DNA of 64,000 nt from Polyangiaceae bacterium (GTDB taxonomy: Bacteria; Myxococcota_A; Polyangia; Polyangiales; Polyangiaceae): NCBI GenBank assembly GCA_041389725.1, contig JAWKRG010000007.1, positions 434,001-498,000 of the forward strand, read 5' to 3'. The notes beneath the pieces were generated by a model that was not told the DNA's origin, searched no databases, and worked only from the letters and a program-made list of their open reading frames with translations. Both the position numbers and the translations under genes were made by a program. Of this stretch, positions 42,114 to 51,941 are shown in pieces (position 1 is the first letter of the stretch; each line of letters starts with the position of its first letter).

Positions 42114-43469
42114 TCACTCCGCGGGCTCTGCTCGCTCCAGCGCGGCCACGCCGCAGCGGTAGGGAACGGCGCAGTGGGCGGCGGGCGGCTGCTTTTCACC
42201 GAGCAGCTCACTCCAGCTCTTGCGACCCGTGATCTGCATCACCAAGAACAGCGTGACGATGGCGCCAATGGTGACGCTCAGCCCGGTGTAGCCGTCGAAG
42301 AAGAACGTGAAGGAGAAGAGCACCAGGTACATCAGCTGCGAGAGCCCCATCTCCCGGAAGGCGAACTTGTAGCCCACGAACAACCTGGCATAACTGACCA
42401 CCAGGAACACGCTGACCGCGGCGCTGATCGCGAATGCCGGTCCCACGCTCACGTGGTCCACCATGTAGGCAAAGAGCAGGTGGAAGGCGAAAAAGGCGCA
42501 GCTGAAGAAGAAGTAGTGGAGCGGGTGGAGTTCACGCTTCTGCGCCGCCGCCAGGATCGCCACCACGAAGAAGAAGAACAGCAGGGACAGCGGGGCGAAG
42601 AACGTGATGCGCGACGCCAGCGGCCCAGGGTTGAGCAACTGCGGCAATTCCACGCCAATCGGCGTGCTGGCGACCAAACTGGAGAACTTCCACGTGCCGT
42701 GCCAGCCGCCGCCCTGCACCTCGTGCGCCGACGGCGACACGGTGCCGCTCGGGAAGTTCACGTCGGTGAAGTCTGTGTCCAGATTGAGCTCGAAGCCGTC
42801 GACGCGACCCGTGCCGGCAGTCAGGTGGTAGCTCCAGCGTTCGGTGCCGCGGGATCGGTACTTGACCGAGTACGTCTTGGAAGCCCCCGCCGCCAACGTA
42901 TCCTTGAAGACCGCGCGACCCTGGTTGACGTCCACGCGCAGCGGCTTACCCGCGGAGCTGACTTCGAAGCCTTCGTACAGAGCGTTGGTCTCTTGCAGTG
43001 GAATGGTGACGCTCAGCTCACGGGCACCCTTCTCAGGATTCTCGAAACGATAGTCCGCCGCGAAGTCCACGGTGTAGGTCGGAAACCAGATGAGACCCTT
43101 CTGACGATGTTCCAGGGCGAGCCGCACATCTAGCTTCGAGCCGCTGAGTCGAGCCGGCGTGCCGAGCGCCACTACCGAGGTCGCAGGCGACGTCGGCACC
43201 CTGGTATCGCTCGGATCACCGTTTCGGTACGCAGGGGGCGACGGCTCGGGGGCTGACGGCGCGGCAGCCGCAGTGGTGCCGGCGCTGTCGGGATCGGACA
43301 GCGTTCCCTCAGGGGGCCGTTGCTCGATCGGCGCGCCCCACAGCTGATTCACTTCATCTCGGAGCGCCGTGCTCACCTCTCCCGACCGAACCAGCAGGGT
43401 CGAACCCAGCACCATCCAGGCCGTTGCAGCCCCCAACCAGATCACCAATATTGCGAAAAATCGTTTCAT
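42114..43469 (-). CDS. creD: CreD-family inner-membrane protein
   Basis: The ATG at 43469 (MKRFFAILVIWLGAATAW) has GGAGGA 8 bases upstream; the longer frame reads through the promoter region. 451 residues. An N-terminal helix precedes a Pro/Ala/Ser-rich linker (about 60-110). A large periplasmic beta domain follows (about 115-300: LQETNALYEGFEVSS, RSRGTERWSYHL). Then come six transmembrane helices (about 300-430). This is the CreD layout; CreD is an envelope-stress-related membrane protein. Divergent from the beta-barrel gene, sharing a 91-base intergenic region with a perfect palindrome. Confidence 0.82.
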   Translation of the reverse strand: MKRFFAILVIWLGAATAWMVLGSTLLVRSGEVSTALRDEVNQLWGAPIEQRPPEGTLSDPDSAGTTAAAAPSAPEPSPPAYRNGDPSDTRVPTSPATSVVALGTPARLSGSKLDVRLALEHRQKGLIWFPTYTVDFAADYRFENPEKGARELSVTIPLQETNALYEGFEVSSAGKPLRVDVNQGRAVFKDTLAAGASKTYSVKYRSRGTERWSYHLTAGTGRVDGFELNLDTDFTDVNFPSGTVSPSAHEVQGGGWHGTWKFSSLVASTPIGVELPQLLNPGPLASRITFFAPLSLLFFFFVVAILAAAQKRELHPLHYFFFSCAFFAFHLLFAYMVDHVSVGPAFAISAAVSVFLVVSYARLFVGYKFAFREMGLSQLMYLVLFSFTFFFDGYTGLSVTIGAIVTLFLVMQITGRKSWSELLGEKQPPAAHCAVPYRCGVAALERAEPAE

Positions 43470-43506
43470 TCGAGGTCCTCCGCCGGCATATGGACGCACG
43501 AAAAAA

Positions 43507-43520
43507 CGCCAATATTGGCG
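43507..43520. promoter_or_regulatory. Perfect palindrome between creD and the outer-membrane protein gene
   Basis: CGCCAATATTGGCG is a perfect 14-bp palindrome in the divergent intergenic region. A related CACCAATATTGCG lies at 43444-43456 at the 5' end of creD. A dimeric regulator controlling both genes is likely. Confidence 0.5.
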
Positions 43521-43560
43521 CTTCGATTCCGACTTCACGGGATCTCCACCGAGCCTGCAT

Positions 43561-44247
43561 ATGTCCCCTCGCCTTCTGCACCTGAGCGCCGCAATCACCG
43601 CGACGAGCCTGCTCGCGGCCGCGATCGCCCAGGCTCAGCCCTCGCGCGATGACCTGGATTCCGTCGAACTCGAACCGCTGCCGCCAAGAGTCGAGCACGC
43701 TCAGACGGTGCGTGACCTGCGAGGCAAGTGGTCCGGCGCGCTACGCATCACGCTTCCCTTCCAAGGCCACGCCGTGGTCAATGGTGACGAGCGCACGGAG
43801 TCCGTCGGGTTGGGCATCGCCCTCGCCGCGCTGCTCGACGGCACGTGGAGCGCGCAGGTGGGCGTCGGCTGGCGCGGAACGTCCAAGATCGGCATGTCCT
43901 ATTTTCACATGCGGGTCGGCGTGACCCCGACGCTACTAGCGGTGACGGATCTCGAAGGCGGTTGGACGATCAACGCAGGACCGTGGCTCGGCTACGAGCA
44001 GCAGTGGCGAACGGAGGTGAGTGGCGACTACGATCTCACCGAGCGCGTGGGAGCGCTCACGCAAACCCTGACCCTCGACGTCACCCGCTGGTGGCCAGAC
44101 GGCAACGGGCTCTCCTTCCAGCTCTACGCGGGACAGAGCGTTGCTTTGGTCCGCAGCGAGAGCCACGACTGGTCCGAGCAGAAGAGCGCGGGAAGCAACT
44201 TTCACCACTCCTTCGACCTCGGCGGCAGCGTCGGCTGGAGCTTCTGA
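43561..44247 (+). CDS. Outer-membrane beta-barrel protein
   Basis: The ATG at 43561 (MSPRLLHLSAAITATSLL) gives a signal peptide ending AIAQA. 228 residues. Alternating hydrophobic/polar strands end in Phe (LGGSVGWSF), typical of outer-membrane barrels. Pattern: GALRITLPFQGH, SVGLGIALAALL, AQVGVGWRGT, MRVGVTPTLLAV, WTINAGPWLGYEQQW, FQLYAGQSVALV. Likely 8-10 strands. Function unknown. Confidence 0.75.
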   Translation: MSPRLLHLSAAITATSLLAAAIAQAQPSRDDLDSVELEPLPPRVEHAQTVRDLRGKWSGALRITLPFQGHAVVNGDERTESVGLGIALAALLDGTWSAQVGVGWRGTSKIGMSYFHMRVGVTPTLLAVTDLEGGWTINAGPWLGYEQQWRTEVSGDYDLTERVGALTQTLTLDVTRWWPDGNGLSFQLYAGQSVALVRSESHDWSEQKSAGSNFHHSFDLGGSVGWSF

Positions 44248-44340
44248 GGCGACGGCTTCTCACTGCGCGGGGTGTTCGGGAAAGCCATGCGAAGCACTTC
44301 TATTCACGCAGCGAGGAAGGCGTGCCGGGGCGCTGGCGTA

Positions 44341-45096
44341 GTGACCGCTGTGCGCCTCCTTTCCTTCGCGTGCTGCTCCGCGCTTGCACTGCTGGCAGGA
44401 TGCCGGCGCGGGCCGAACCTCGCCACGCTCTTCGCCGTGCACGCGGCTCAGATCAGCAGCGACCGTGACGAGCAGACCGCTTTCGGGTTCCACGGCAAGC
44501 ACGAAGTAGCCCACACGGATGCGGGAGGAAGCGAAAGCGAGTACGCCCGGATCGAAGTCAAGGCAGGCGCGAACCGAAACGGCGTGCTGGGCGCCCTCAG
44601 CGGTGAAGGGCAGCTCGGAGTCACCACCTCCGACGATCCCAATGCAGCCTTCATCCGCGGCGGAGCCCGAGGCACTTTGGAGACCGACCCTGTCAGCGGA
44701 ATGTTCTCCCTGGAGTTGCCGACGCTTTTCGCTGGCTACCAACACCACGGCAAGTCCCTGTCGGACCAAAAGCACTTCGACGTCGGTCCCCGCGCTTCCT
44801 TCGGCCTCATCGGCAACGCGCGCAGCGACGACCGCAACGCCTCCTTCGTCGCGGCGCCCATCGTCGGCGCAGGCGCGATCTACATGGCCACCGGAGTCAC
44901 CGCGTCGGTGAGCTACGACCGCGTTCTGGAGAGCGCGCCCCTCGACTTGGTACGCGGTTCAGCCTGCATGCTCCTATTGCTGGCGCTGTGCGTCGAAGTG
45001 CGCCATGTGCAAGCCGCATTCAGCGGCGAGCGCAGCGCCAGTACGTATCTTGGGTTCAGCGTCGGCGTCGGGCTGGCCCACGGGGAAAAGCTGTGA
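44341..45096 (+). CDS. Lipoprotein, probable outer-membrane associated
   Basis: The GTG at 44341 (MTAVRLLSFACC) is chosen because it directly precedes a signal with lipobox LALLAGC; an in-frame ATG at 44272 is the alternative. 251 residues. The mature protein has beta-strand-like repeats (GVLGALSGEGQLGVTTS, VGPRASFGLIGNARS) and ends with GFSVGVGLAHGEKL. A hydrophobic stretch (ACMLLLLALCVEV) is near 210. Same strand as the barrel gene and 93 bases behind it, so it may be its partner. Family unknown. Confidence 0.65.
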   Translation: MTAVRLLSFACCSALALLAGCRRGPNLATLFAVHAAQISSDRDEQTAFGFHGKHEVAHTDAGGSESEYARIEVKAGANRNGVLGALSGEGQLGVTTSDDPNAAFIRGGARGTLETDPVSGMFSLELPTLFAGYQHHGKSLSDQKHFDVGPRASFGLIGNARSDDRNASFVAAPIVGAGAIYMATGVTASVSYDRVLESAPLDLVRGSACMLLLLALCVEVRHVQAAFSGERSASTYLGFSVGVGLAHGEKL

Positions 45097-45123
45097 GCGG
45101 TGATGTCGATTGGCCGGCGCCCG

Positions 45124-45158
45124 TTGCACCAAGCAGCCGATATGGCTATATAGATAGC
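45124..45158 (+). promoter_or_regulatory. Promoter and operator of the phd-vapC module
   Basis: TTGCAC (45124-45129) and TATATA (45147-45152) are 17 bases apart. The inverted repeat GCTAT-atag-ATAGC (45145-45158) covers the -10 and ends 1 base before the antitoxin ATG. A nearly leaderless, autorepressed promoter is likely. Confidence 0.6.
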
Positions 45159-45159
45159 T

Positions 45160-45432
45160 ATGAAGCGCCGTGTATCCATCGCCGAAGCCAGGGCTGACCT
45201 TCCTGCGTTGGTCCATGAGGCGGAGAAGCGCCCGGTGACCATCGAACGCCGTGGGAAGCGCGTAGCGGTGCTGCTGTCGGCAGTGGAGTACGATCGCTTG
45301 ACCGGAGTTGGTGGTGATCTGTGGTCCGCGATCTCGCACTTCCGCCAAAGCCATGACGTTGCATCGTTGGATCTCGGGGGCGTCTTTGACGATGTACGCG
45401 ATCGTTCGCCCGGACGTGGATTCAAATGGTGA
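45160..45432 (+). CDS. Phd/YefM-type antitoxin
   Basis: 90 residues. MKRRVSIAEARADLPALVHEAEKRPVTIERRGKRVAVLLS is the standard Phd/YefM N-terminal DNA-binding fold; the C-terminal region (SHFRQSHDVASLDLGGVFDDV) neutralises the toxin. Overlaps the PIN gene by 7 bases. Confidence 0.9.
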   Translation: MKRRVSIAEARADLPALVHEAEKRPVTIERRGKRVAVLLSAVEYDRLTGVGGDLWSAISHFRQSHDVASLDLGGVFDDVRDRSPGRGFKW

Positions 45433-45842
45433 AGTTCCTGCTCGACACCAATGCGCTGTCGGAACCAGTACGCGCCCGCCCAAACCCGCGATTCATGCGA
45501 AAGTTGCGGGCCAGCGCGGGTGAAGTGGCGATCTCGTCGGTAACCTGGCACGAGGCCGTCTTCGGGCTACACAGAATGCCAGACGGCAAGCGGAAGGACG
45601 CTGTCCGCGCGTACTTGTTCGAGACCGTAGCACCGACCACCCCGATTCTCGCCTACGATGCCCGAGCAGCCGAGGTGCACGGCACGGAGCGCGCAAGGCT
45701 CGAGCGCCTGGGACGAGCACCGACTTTCGCGGACGGGCAGATTGCGGGGATCGCGATCGTCAACGCACTTGTGCTCGTGACGGCGAACGCCAAGGACTTC
45801 GCGCGCTTCGAGCGTCTGGTAGTGGACAATTGGCTCAAGTAG
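45426..45842 (+). CDS. PIN-domain (VapC-type) toxin
   Basis: 138 residues. Acidic residues: LLDTNALSE near 5-13, SSVTWHEAVFGL near 37-48, and TFADGQIAGIA near 102-110, ending ALVLVTANAKDFARF. This fits a VapC-type Mg-dependent RNase paired with a Phd-type antitoxin. Converges on boxR with 14 bases between. Confidence 0.9.
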   Translation: MVKFLLDTNALSEPVRARPNPRFMRKLRASAGEVAISSVTWHEAVFGLHRMPDGKRKDAVRAYLFETVAPTTPILAYDARAAEVHGTERARLERLGRAPTFADGQIAGIAIVNALVLVTANAKDFARFERLVVDNWLK

Positions 45843-45856
45843 CCCGTGTGGTGGCA

Positions 45857-46624
45857 CTAGTTCGTCAGCGCGCCGACCAGGGCGTTGACGCTTCCGTCCA
45901 CGCCCAGCAGGGACGTATCCACGACGTGATCCGCCATCGCGTATAGCGGCGCGCGCGCCTTGAGTAACGCGCGCAGCTCTGCCATCGCGTCGTTGCGGCT
46001 GCGCATGGGCCGCTCGTCGCCTTGGGCGCGCACGCGCTCCATGTGATCTTCGGGGCGCGCCTTGAGCCACACCGTGGTCGTGGAGCGCCGAAGCAGGTCG
46101 TAGGCGTGCGTGTCCGTGACGATGCTGCCGCCGGTGGCGATCACCGCGCGAGGCGTACGAGCCAGGAGCCCTTCGAGCACCTGCTGCTCCAACTTGCGGA
46201 AGAATCCGGAGCCCTGCAGCTCGAACACCTCTCCGAGGCTCATGCCCGCTTCGTGCTCGATGAGCTGATCCAGCTCCACGAACTCCGCGTTCAGGCGTTC
46301 GGCCAGGCGCGGCCCGACGGTGCTCTTGCCGGCGCCCCGCAGACCGAGCAGCGCCACGGTGCGGTGCCGGTCCGGCATCTCCTCCGCCCCCGCCAGGAGT
46401 TCCGCGGCCGTGGTGCCCAGGGCGTGGGCCAGATCCACGAGCCGAGAAACGGAGATATTCCCCTGCCCCGCTTCGACCTGGGCCAGGAATCGCGCCGACA
46501 GTCCGGCGCGCTCAGCCAGGGCCGCAAGCGTCAATTCCCGCTCACTTCTCAGGGATTTCAGCGCTTTGCCGAGAGCCGAGAGCAGGTTTTCGCGGGCGTT
46601 CACGGTGTGCACTATATTTCTCAT
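45857..46624 (-). CDS. boxR: BoxR/BzdR-type XRE-shikimate kinase-like regulator
   Basis: 255 residues. The N-terminal XRE HTH (about 18-75) reads LTLAALAERAGLSARFLAQVEAGQGNISVSRLVDLA. The shikimate kinase-like domain (about 88-255) has P-loop GLRGAGKSTVG and IATGGSIVT. In BoxR/BzdR this domain binds benzoyl-CoA and relieves repression. It is divergent from boxC-boxB, as expected. The ATG at 46624 lies inside the promoter spacer (see 46609-46652), so the real start may be the GTG at 46603, which would make a leaderless message. Confidence 0.9.
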   Translation of the reverse strand: MRNIVHTVNARENLLSALGKALKSLRSERELTLAALAERAGLSARFLAQVEAGQGNISVSRLVDLAHALGTTAAELLAGAEEMPDRHRTVALLGLRGAGKSTVGPRLAERLNAEFVELDQLIEHEAGMSLGEVFELQGSGFFRKLEQQVLEGLLARTPRAVIATGGSIVTDTHAYDLLRRSTTTVWLKARPEDHMERVRAQGDERPMRSRNDAMAELRALLKARAPLYAMADHVVDTSLLGVDGSVNALVGALTN

Positions 46625-46652
46625 TTGATTGATGTCAAATGCAATTTAGTGC
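46609..46652. promoter_or_regulatory. boxR promoter with nested palindromes (BoxR operator)
   Basis: On the minus strand TTGACA (46633-46638) and TATAGT (46611-46616) are 16 bases apart. Inner arms CATTTGA...TCAAATG (46622-46641) are a perfect 7-bp inverted repeat. Outer arms GCACTATATT (46609-46618) and AATTTAGTGC (46643-46652) pair at 9 of 10 positions. The operator covers the whole boxR promoter and lies upstream of boxC, so one site can control both. Confidence 0.65.
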
Positions 46653-46691
46653 TTGCTTGATCGAGATCATGTCGCTAGATCTCCCTCCGTC

Positions 46692-48326
46692 ATGGATCCC
46701 ATCAGCTTCGAGACCCACCCCGATCGCTACACCCGCTGGAAGCTCTCCTTCGACGGGCCCGTCGCCACCTTGGCGATGGACGTACCCGAGGATGGCGGCC
46801 TGTCCGGCGACTACGTGCTCAAGCTCAACAGCTACGACCTCGGAGTGGACATCGAGCTAGCAGACGCCATCAGCCGCGTGCGCTTCGAGCATCCAGAAGT
46901 GAAGGTGCTCGTCGTCACCAGTGGTCAGGATCGCATCTTCTGTTCGGGCGCCAACATCTACATGTTGGGCAGCTCTACCCACGCCTTCAAGGTGAACTTC
47001 TGCAAGTACACCAACGAGACTCGGCTCTACTTGGAGGATCTGAGCGCGGCCAGCGGCGTGCCCAGCATCGCCGCTCTGAATGGCACCGCCTCGGGTGGCG
47101 GCTACGAGCTGGCCATGGCATGCGACCACATCGTGCTGCAAGACGACGGCAACACGGCCGTGAGCTTGCCGGAAGTGCCACTGCTCGCCGTGCTGCCGGG
47201 CACGGGCGGCCTCACGCGCTTGGTCGACAAGCGCATGGTGCGCCGTGATCTGGCCGACGCTTTCTCCACCGTCGCCGAGGGCGTGCGCGGCAAGCGCGCC
47301 GTGGATTGGCGCCTGGTGGACGAGGTCGCACCGCGCAGCAAGTTCGGCGATGCCGTCAAAGCCGCCGCCGGCAAGATCACTGCGAGCGCCCGGGAACGCT
47401 CGGGCAAGGGCGTCGTCCTGCCGGAGCTCGCCCCCACCCGCGACGGCAACAAGGTAGAATACCGCTTCGTCAGCGCCGAGATCGACAACGACAAGCGCGT
47501 TGCCACGGTGGTGGTGCGCGGCCCCAAGGACGCGCCCGCGGCTGACGCCGCTGCCCTGCGGGAACAAGGCGAAAGCGCCTGGAGCCTGCGCGCTTTCCGC
47601 GAGCTGGACGACGTGCTGCTCGATCTGCGCTTCAACCGCCTGCAGATCGGTTTGATCGTGCTGAAGACCGAGGGCGATCTGGACAAGGTCCTCGCGCACG
47701 ACCGCAAGATCGCGGAGCTGTCCAAGAACGATTGGTTCGCCAACGAGATCTTGCACCTGCAGAAGCGCGTGCTGAAGCGCCTCGATCTGAGCGCCAAGAC
47801 CAGCTTCGCCATCATCGAGCCTGGCTCCTGCTTCGGCGGCAGCTTGTTCGAACTCGCGCTCTCCGCGGATCGCTCCTACATGCTGGACGTCGACGATGGC
47901 CCGACGATCCAGCTCTCGCCGCTGTCCTTCGGCGCGCTGCCGATGAGCAACGGTCTGTCGCGCCTGGCCACGCGCTTCTTGGCCACCCCGGAGCGCGTGC
48001 AAGAGCTTCGCGGCCGCGAGGGCGCCTTCGACGCCCAGACCGCGCTCGACCTCGGCCTCATCACCTTCGCTCCCGACGACATCGACTGGGATGACGAGGT
48101 CCGCATCGCCATAGAAGAGCGCGCGGCATTTTCGCCCGACGCGCTCACCGGCATGGAAGCATCGCTGCGCTTCGCCGGCCCCGAAACGATGGAGACCAAG
48201 ATCTTCGGCCGGCTCTCGGCCTGGCAGAACTGGATCTTCCAGCGCCCAAACGCCGTCGGCGAAAAGGGCGCCCTCACCCTGTACGGGTCCCCCGAGCGCC
48301 CCGTCTTCGACTACCGGCGGACCTGA
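46692..48326 (+). CDS. boxC: 2,3-epoxybenzoyl-CoA dihydrolase (BoxC)
   Basis: 544 residues, the size of BoxC. Crotonase-fold segments: RVRFEHPEVKVLVVTSGQDRIFCSGANIYMLG near 60-95, NGTASGGGYELAMACDHIVL near 140-160, SLPEVPLLAVLPGTGGLTRL. A second, BoxC-specific half (about 260-544) follows, with FAIIEPGSCFGGSLFELALSADRSYML. It opens the ring of 2,3-epoxybenzoyl-CoA without oxygen, giving an aliphatic dialdehyde acid and formate. The start is the ATG at 46692. First gene of boxC-boxB; under BoxR. Confidence 0.92.
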   Translation: MDPISFETHPDRYTRWKLSFDGPVATLAMDVPEDGGLSGDYVLKLNSYDLGVDIELADAISRVRFEHPEVKVLVVTSGQDRIFCSGANIYMLGSSTHAFKVNFCKYTNETRLYLEDLSAASGVPSIAALNGTASGGGYELAMACDHIVLQDDGNTAVSLPEVPLLAVLPGTGGLTRLVDKRMVRRDLADAFSTVAEGVRGKRAVDWRLVDEVAPRSKFGDAVKAAAGKITASARERSGKGVVLPELAPTRDGNKVEYRFVSAEIDNDKRVATVVVRGPKDAPAADAAALREQGESAWSLRAFRELDDVLLDLRFNRLQIGLIVLKTEGDLDKVLAHDRKIAELSKNDWFANEILHLQKRVLKRLDLSAKTSFAIIEPGSCFGGSLFELALSADRSYMLDVDDGPTIQLSPLSFGALPMSNGLSRLATRFLATPERVQELRGREGAFDAQTALDLGLITFAPDDIDWDDEVRIAIEERAAFSPDALTGMEASLRFAGPETMETKIFGRLSAWQNWIFQRPNAVGEKGALTLYGSPERPVFDYRRT

Positions 48327-48377
48327 GCGTCATCGCCGCAACGCCCTTCGAGCCAACCTGAGACACTAGGAACCACG

Positions 48378-49796
<1,419 letters not shown>

Positions 49797-49817
49797 GCGC
49801 ACCAACTTTTGCGGCCA

Positions 49818-49860
49818 GGTGGCCCGGAGTTTCCACGGAGACTTCGGGCCATCTGCTTTT
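49818..49860 (+). terminator. Rho-independent terminator after boxB
   Basis: Arms GGTGGCCCGGAGT (49818-49830) and ACTTCGGGCCATC (49841-49853) pair along 13 bases with G-U/mismatch at two positions, followed by TGCTTTT. It lies 22 bases after the boxB stop. Confidence 0.75.
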
Positions 49861-50439
49861 GATGCCCCCCACGGGCTCGCTGACGCTCGCCCCGCTCCCC
49901 CCAAATCCGTCCTCGCCAGCCCGCAGCGCGTCGCTCGATGCGCAAGGCACAGCGTGATCCGACGCAGTCCCGGACCTAGTACTGGCTGCGGGCGGATGGG
50001 GGGAGCCGTCTTGCGGCGTCGTGCTGCACAGCTGCGTGACCACAACGTACGAAGTGGCTCCGGTGGTTCCCCTATCTTGGGGTCGTGCGGGATTGTCAGC
50101 GTGGCAATGCAGGTGAAGCGCGCTCCGCTGCTCGCCTCGTGTGCGCCCCACCGCCGATGCATGACTGCCGCAGTCTAGCTTGCTCGCCTTCGTGCCAAAG
50201 GGCTTTCGCGCGGGGACCACATCGCGTGAGGAGCCGGGGGCGCATGTGCTTCTGCTGTCGCTCGCCGGGGATTGCGCCGGGCTGCCGCTGGTGGCGCACG
50301 CCCCCCGCCGCGCGCAGCGGATCGTGTCGTTCGTCTGGACCAGCTCGACTTGGACGCCCCAATGCTCTCGGGCGCGCGTCATGGGGCCTGCGCCCGAGTT
50401 GGCGTCAGCCCGGCACAACCCCCGGGCTCGGGAGTCGTC
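49861..50439. other. Intergenic stretch without a recognised gene
   Basis: About 580 bases between the boxB terminator and the DUF559 gene. The ORFs that span it lack signal peptides, domains or ribosome binding sites and overlap each other. An in-frame extension of the DUF559 ORF to 50272 exists but does not look protein-like. I see no RNA gene or repeat here. Confidence 0.5.
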
Positions 50440-50808
50440 ATGCAAGAGCCCTCGCCTTCTCTATCGCCTGCTCGCCGCCACCTGTTGGCCGCATCCGCCT
50501 CCTGCATGCGTCGCGCGCCGTCGTGGCCGGAGGCCAAGTTGTTCTCCGCGCTCCGTGGCGGGCGGTTGGGCGTGCGGGTGCGTCGCCAGGCCGTGCTTGG
50601 GCCGTTTGTCGTGGACATGCTCGTTCCTGCGGCCCGCTTGGTCATCGAAGTCGACGGGCCGCACCACGCCCACCAACGCAGCGCCGACGCGCGCCGGGAC
50701 CGCGCGCTCGCGCGCCTCGGCTACCGCGTGCTTCGGATGAGTGCCGCGCAGGTCTGTGATTCGCTCGATGCAGCCGTGGAGCGCGTGCGCAGGGCGCTCG
50801 GGCAATGA
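50440..50808 (+). CDS. DUF559 endonuclease-like protein
   Basis: The ATG at 50440 (MQEPSPSLSP) is the likeliest start; an internal start at MRRAPSWPEAK would give only the core. 122 residues. The DUF559 pattern is complete: SWPEAKLFSALRGGRLGVRVRRQAVLGPFVVDMLVP, then LVIEVDGPHHAHQ, RRDRALARLGYRVLRM. This is a Vsr/PD-(D/E)xK-like fold with the EVDG catalytic strand. Role unproven; such proteins occur next to mobile or defence DNA. Confidence 0.85.
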   Translation: MQEPSPSLSPARRHLLAASASCMRRAPSWPEAKLFSALRGGRLGVRVRRQAVLGPFVVDMLVPAARLVIEVDGPHHAHQRSADARRDRALARLGYRVLRMSAAQVCDSLDAAVERVRRALGQ

Positions 50809-50840
50809 GCTGATGTGCGCCGTCACGAAACGACGCTGCC

Positions 50841-51836
50841 TCAGCGACACGCCGCATCGTTGAAGTTGTCCGGGAACCGACCGGGAGCGCCTTCGTGTGT
50901 CCCCTTCAAGCACCGCAGAACGGATGCCAGGCAGTCACCCGCCCTCATTGCGCGACACGGTTTGCGTCTCCGCTTCAAGCACCTCAGAACGTGCGCCAGG
51001 AAGTCACCGTCCATCATTGCGGGGTGCGGTTTGCCGTCATCTCCCTTACAGTTCCGGCAACCAGAGCTCTCCGGCGGATAGATGCAGTGTCTGTTACGGC
51101 GCGGGAGGTAGAATGTGTTGTGCCCGTCAAATTTCAGCCGAATATGCGCTATCCGCAGTGCACTTAGGTCACCTTCGCTCGCCGCGACCGGATCGTCGCC
51201 AGTGATGTCCGCGATTAGCGCGGCCCGCCGCGCGATGAAAGCCGCCTGTTGAACGTGAGGGCGCAAACAGTACGATGGCATCTCCGCGTGCAGGTCTACG
51301 AGGGCAACGTCGGCTTCGTCAAACACGGTCACCGGTTGCGTGTGTCGGGGTAACGCGAAAACAGAGACGTGACCCTCGCGGGAGCCCTTGGTCTCACAGG
51401 CAAACGCGCATGCCACCTCGTAGTTCGCGGTCAGATCGAGCAAGGATGTGTCGCAGCCGTAGTGCTGCAGGATCGCCGCGCGAGCGAGCGGGCCCCGGTC
51501 GCGAATCGCCCGGTCCTTGTCGGCATTGTCGTTTAGCCACTTCCAGGCCTTGCGCGGATCGACCGAATCTGGCCGAAAACGACCGGGTAACGGGGACGGA
51601 TGGAACCTGGCTTCGCCTCGATACCAAAGCTTTAGCTTCGGGTTCATCCACTGCAAGCCGCCGATCAGGCGCACGAGTTCAAGCTCCGACTTCACGGTCC
51701 ATACTCCATGCCGGTAGCGGTCATCCAGCAGCGAATCGTCGATCTCGTCCGGATTCTTCATCCACCTCTCGTGCAAAGCCGCCGCGTCGTGCGTGTGCAG
51801 TTTCGCCCAGATCTCGACTGCCGAGTTCACGCGCAT
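50841..51836 (-). CDS. FRG-domain protein with duplicated C-terminal segment
   Basis: The start is set at the ATG 51836 (MRVNSAVEIWAKL); an ATG at 51941 gives 35 more residues of poor quality. 331 residues. The FRG domain (about 60-210) shows LKLWYRGEA, AILQHYGCDTSLLDLTANYEVACAFA and VALVDLHAE. FRG (Phe-Arg-Gly) proteins are found in phages, plasmids and defence loci; their activity is not established. The C-terminus carries a 23-residue tandem repeat with paired Cys, encoded by a 69-bp DNA duplication (50904-51040). It converges with DUF559 at 33 bases. Confidence 0.8.
   Translation of the reverse strand: MRVNSAVEIWAKLHTHDAAALHERWMKNPDEIDDSLLDDRYRHGVWTVKSELELVRLIGGLQWMNPKLKLWYRGEARFHPSPLPGRFRPDSVDPRKAWKWLNDNADKDRAIRDRGPLARAAILQHYGCDTSLLDLTANYEVACAFACETKGSREGHVSVFALPRHTQPVTVFDEADVALVDLHAEMPSYCLRPHVQQAAFIARRAALIADITGDDPVAASEGDLSALRIAHIRLKFDGHNTFYLPRRNRHCIYPPESSGCRNCKGDDGKPHPAMMDGDFLAHVLRCLKRRRKPCRAMRAGDCLASVLRCLKGTHEGAPGRFPDNFNDAACR
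50904..51040. repeat. 69-bp tandem duplication inside the FRG gene
   Basis: Two diverged copies start at 50904 and 50973, each opening with CTTCAAGCACC and containing CAGAACG, GCCAGG-AGTCACC, TCATTGCG and CGGTTTGC. The period is exactly 23 codons, so the frame is kept (FLAHVLRCLK and CLASVLRCLK units in the protein). Confidence 0.8.
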
Positions 51837-51941
51837 CCCTCCGTGTCTGTGTCGTCCAACCACCGCCTCCGTTCTGTCTCCCCATGCTATCCGGGTCTCT
51901 GGTGAACGTCTATGGACGGTGGTGCCGTTCACGACATGCAC

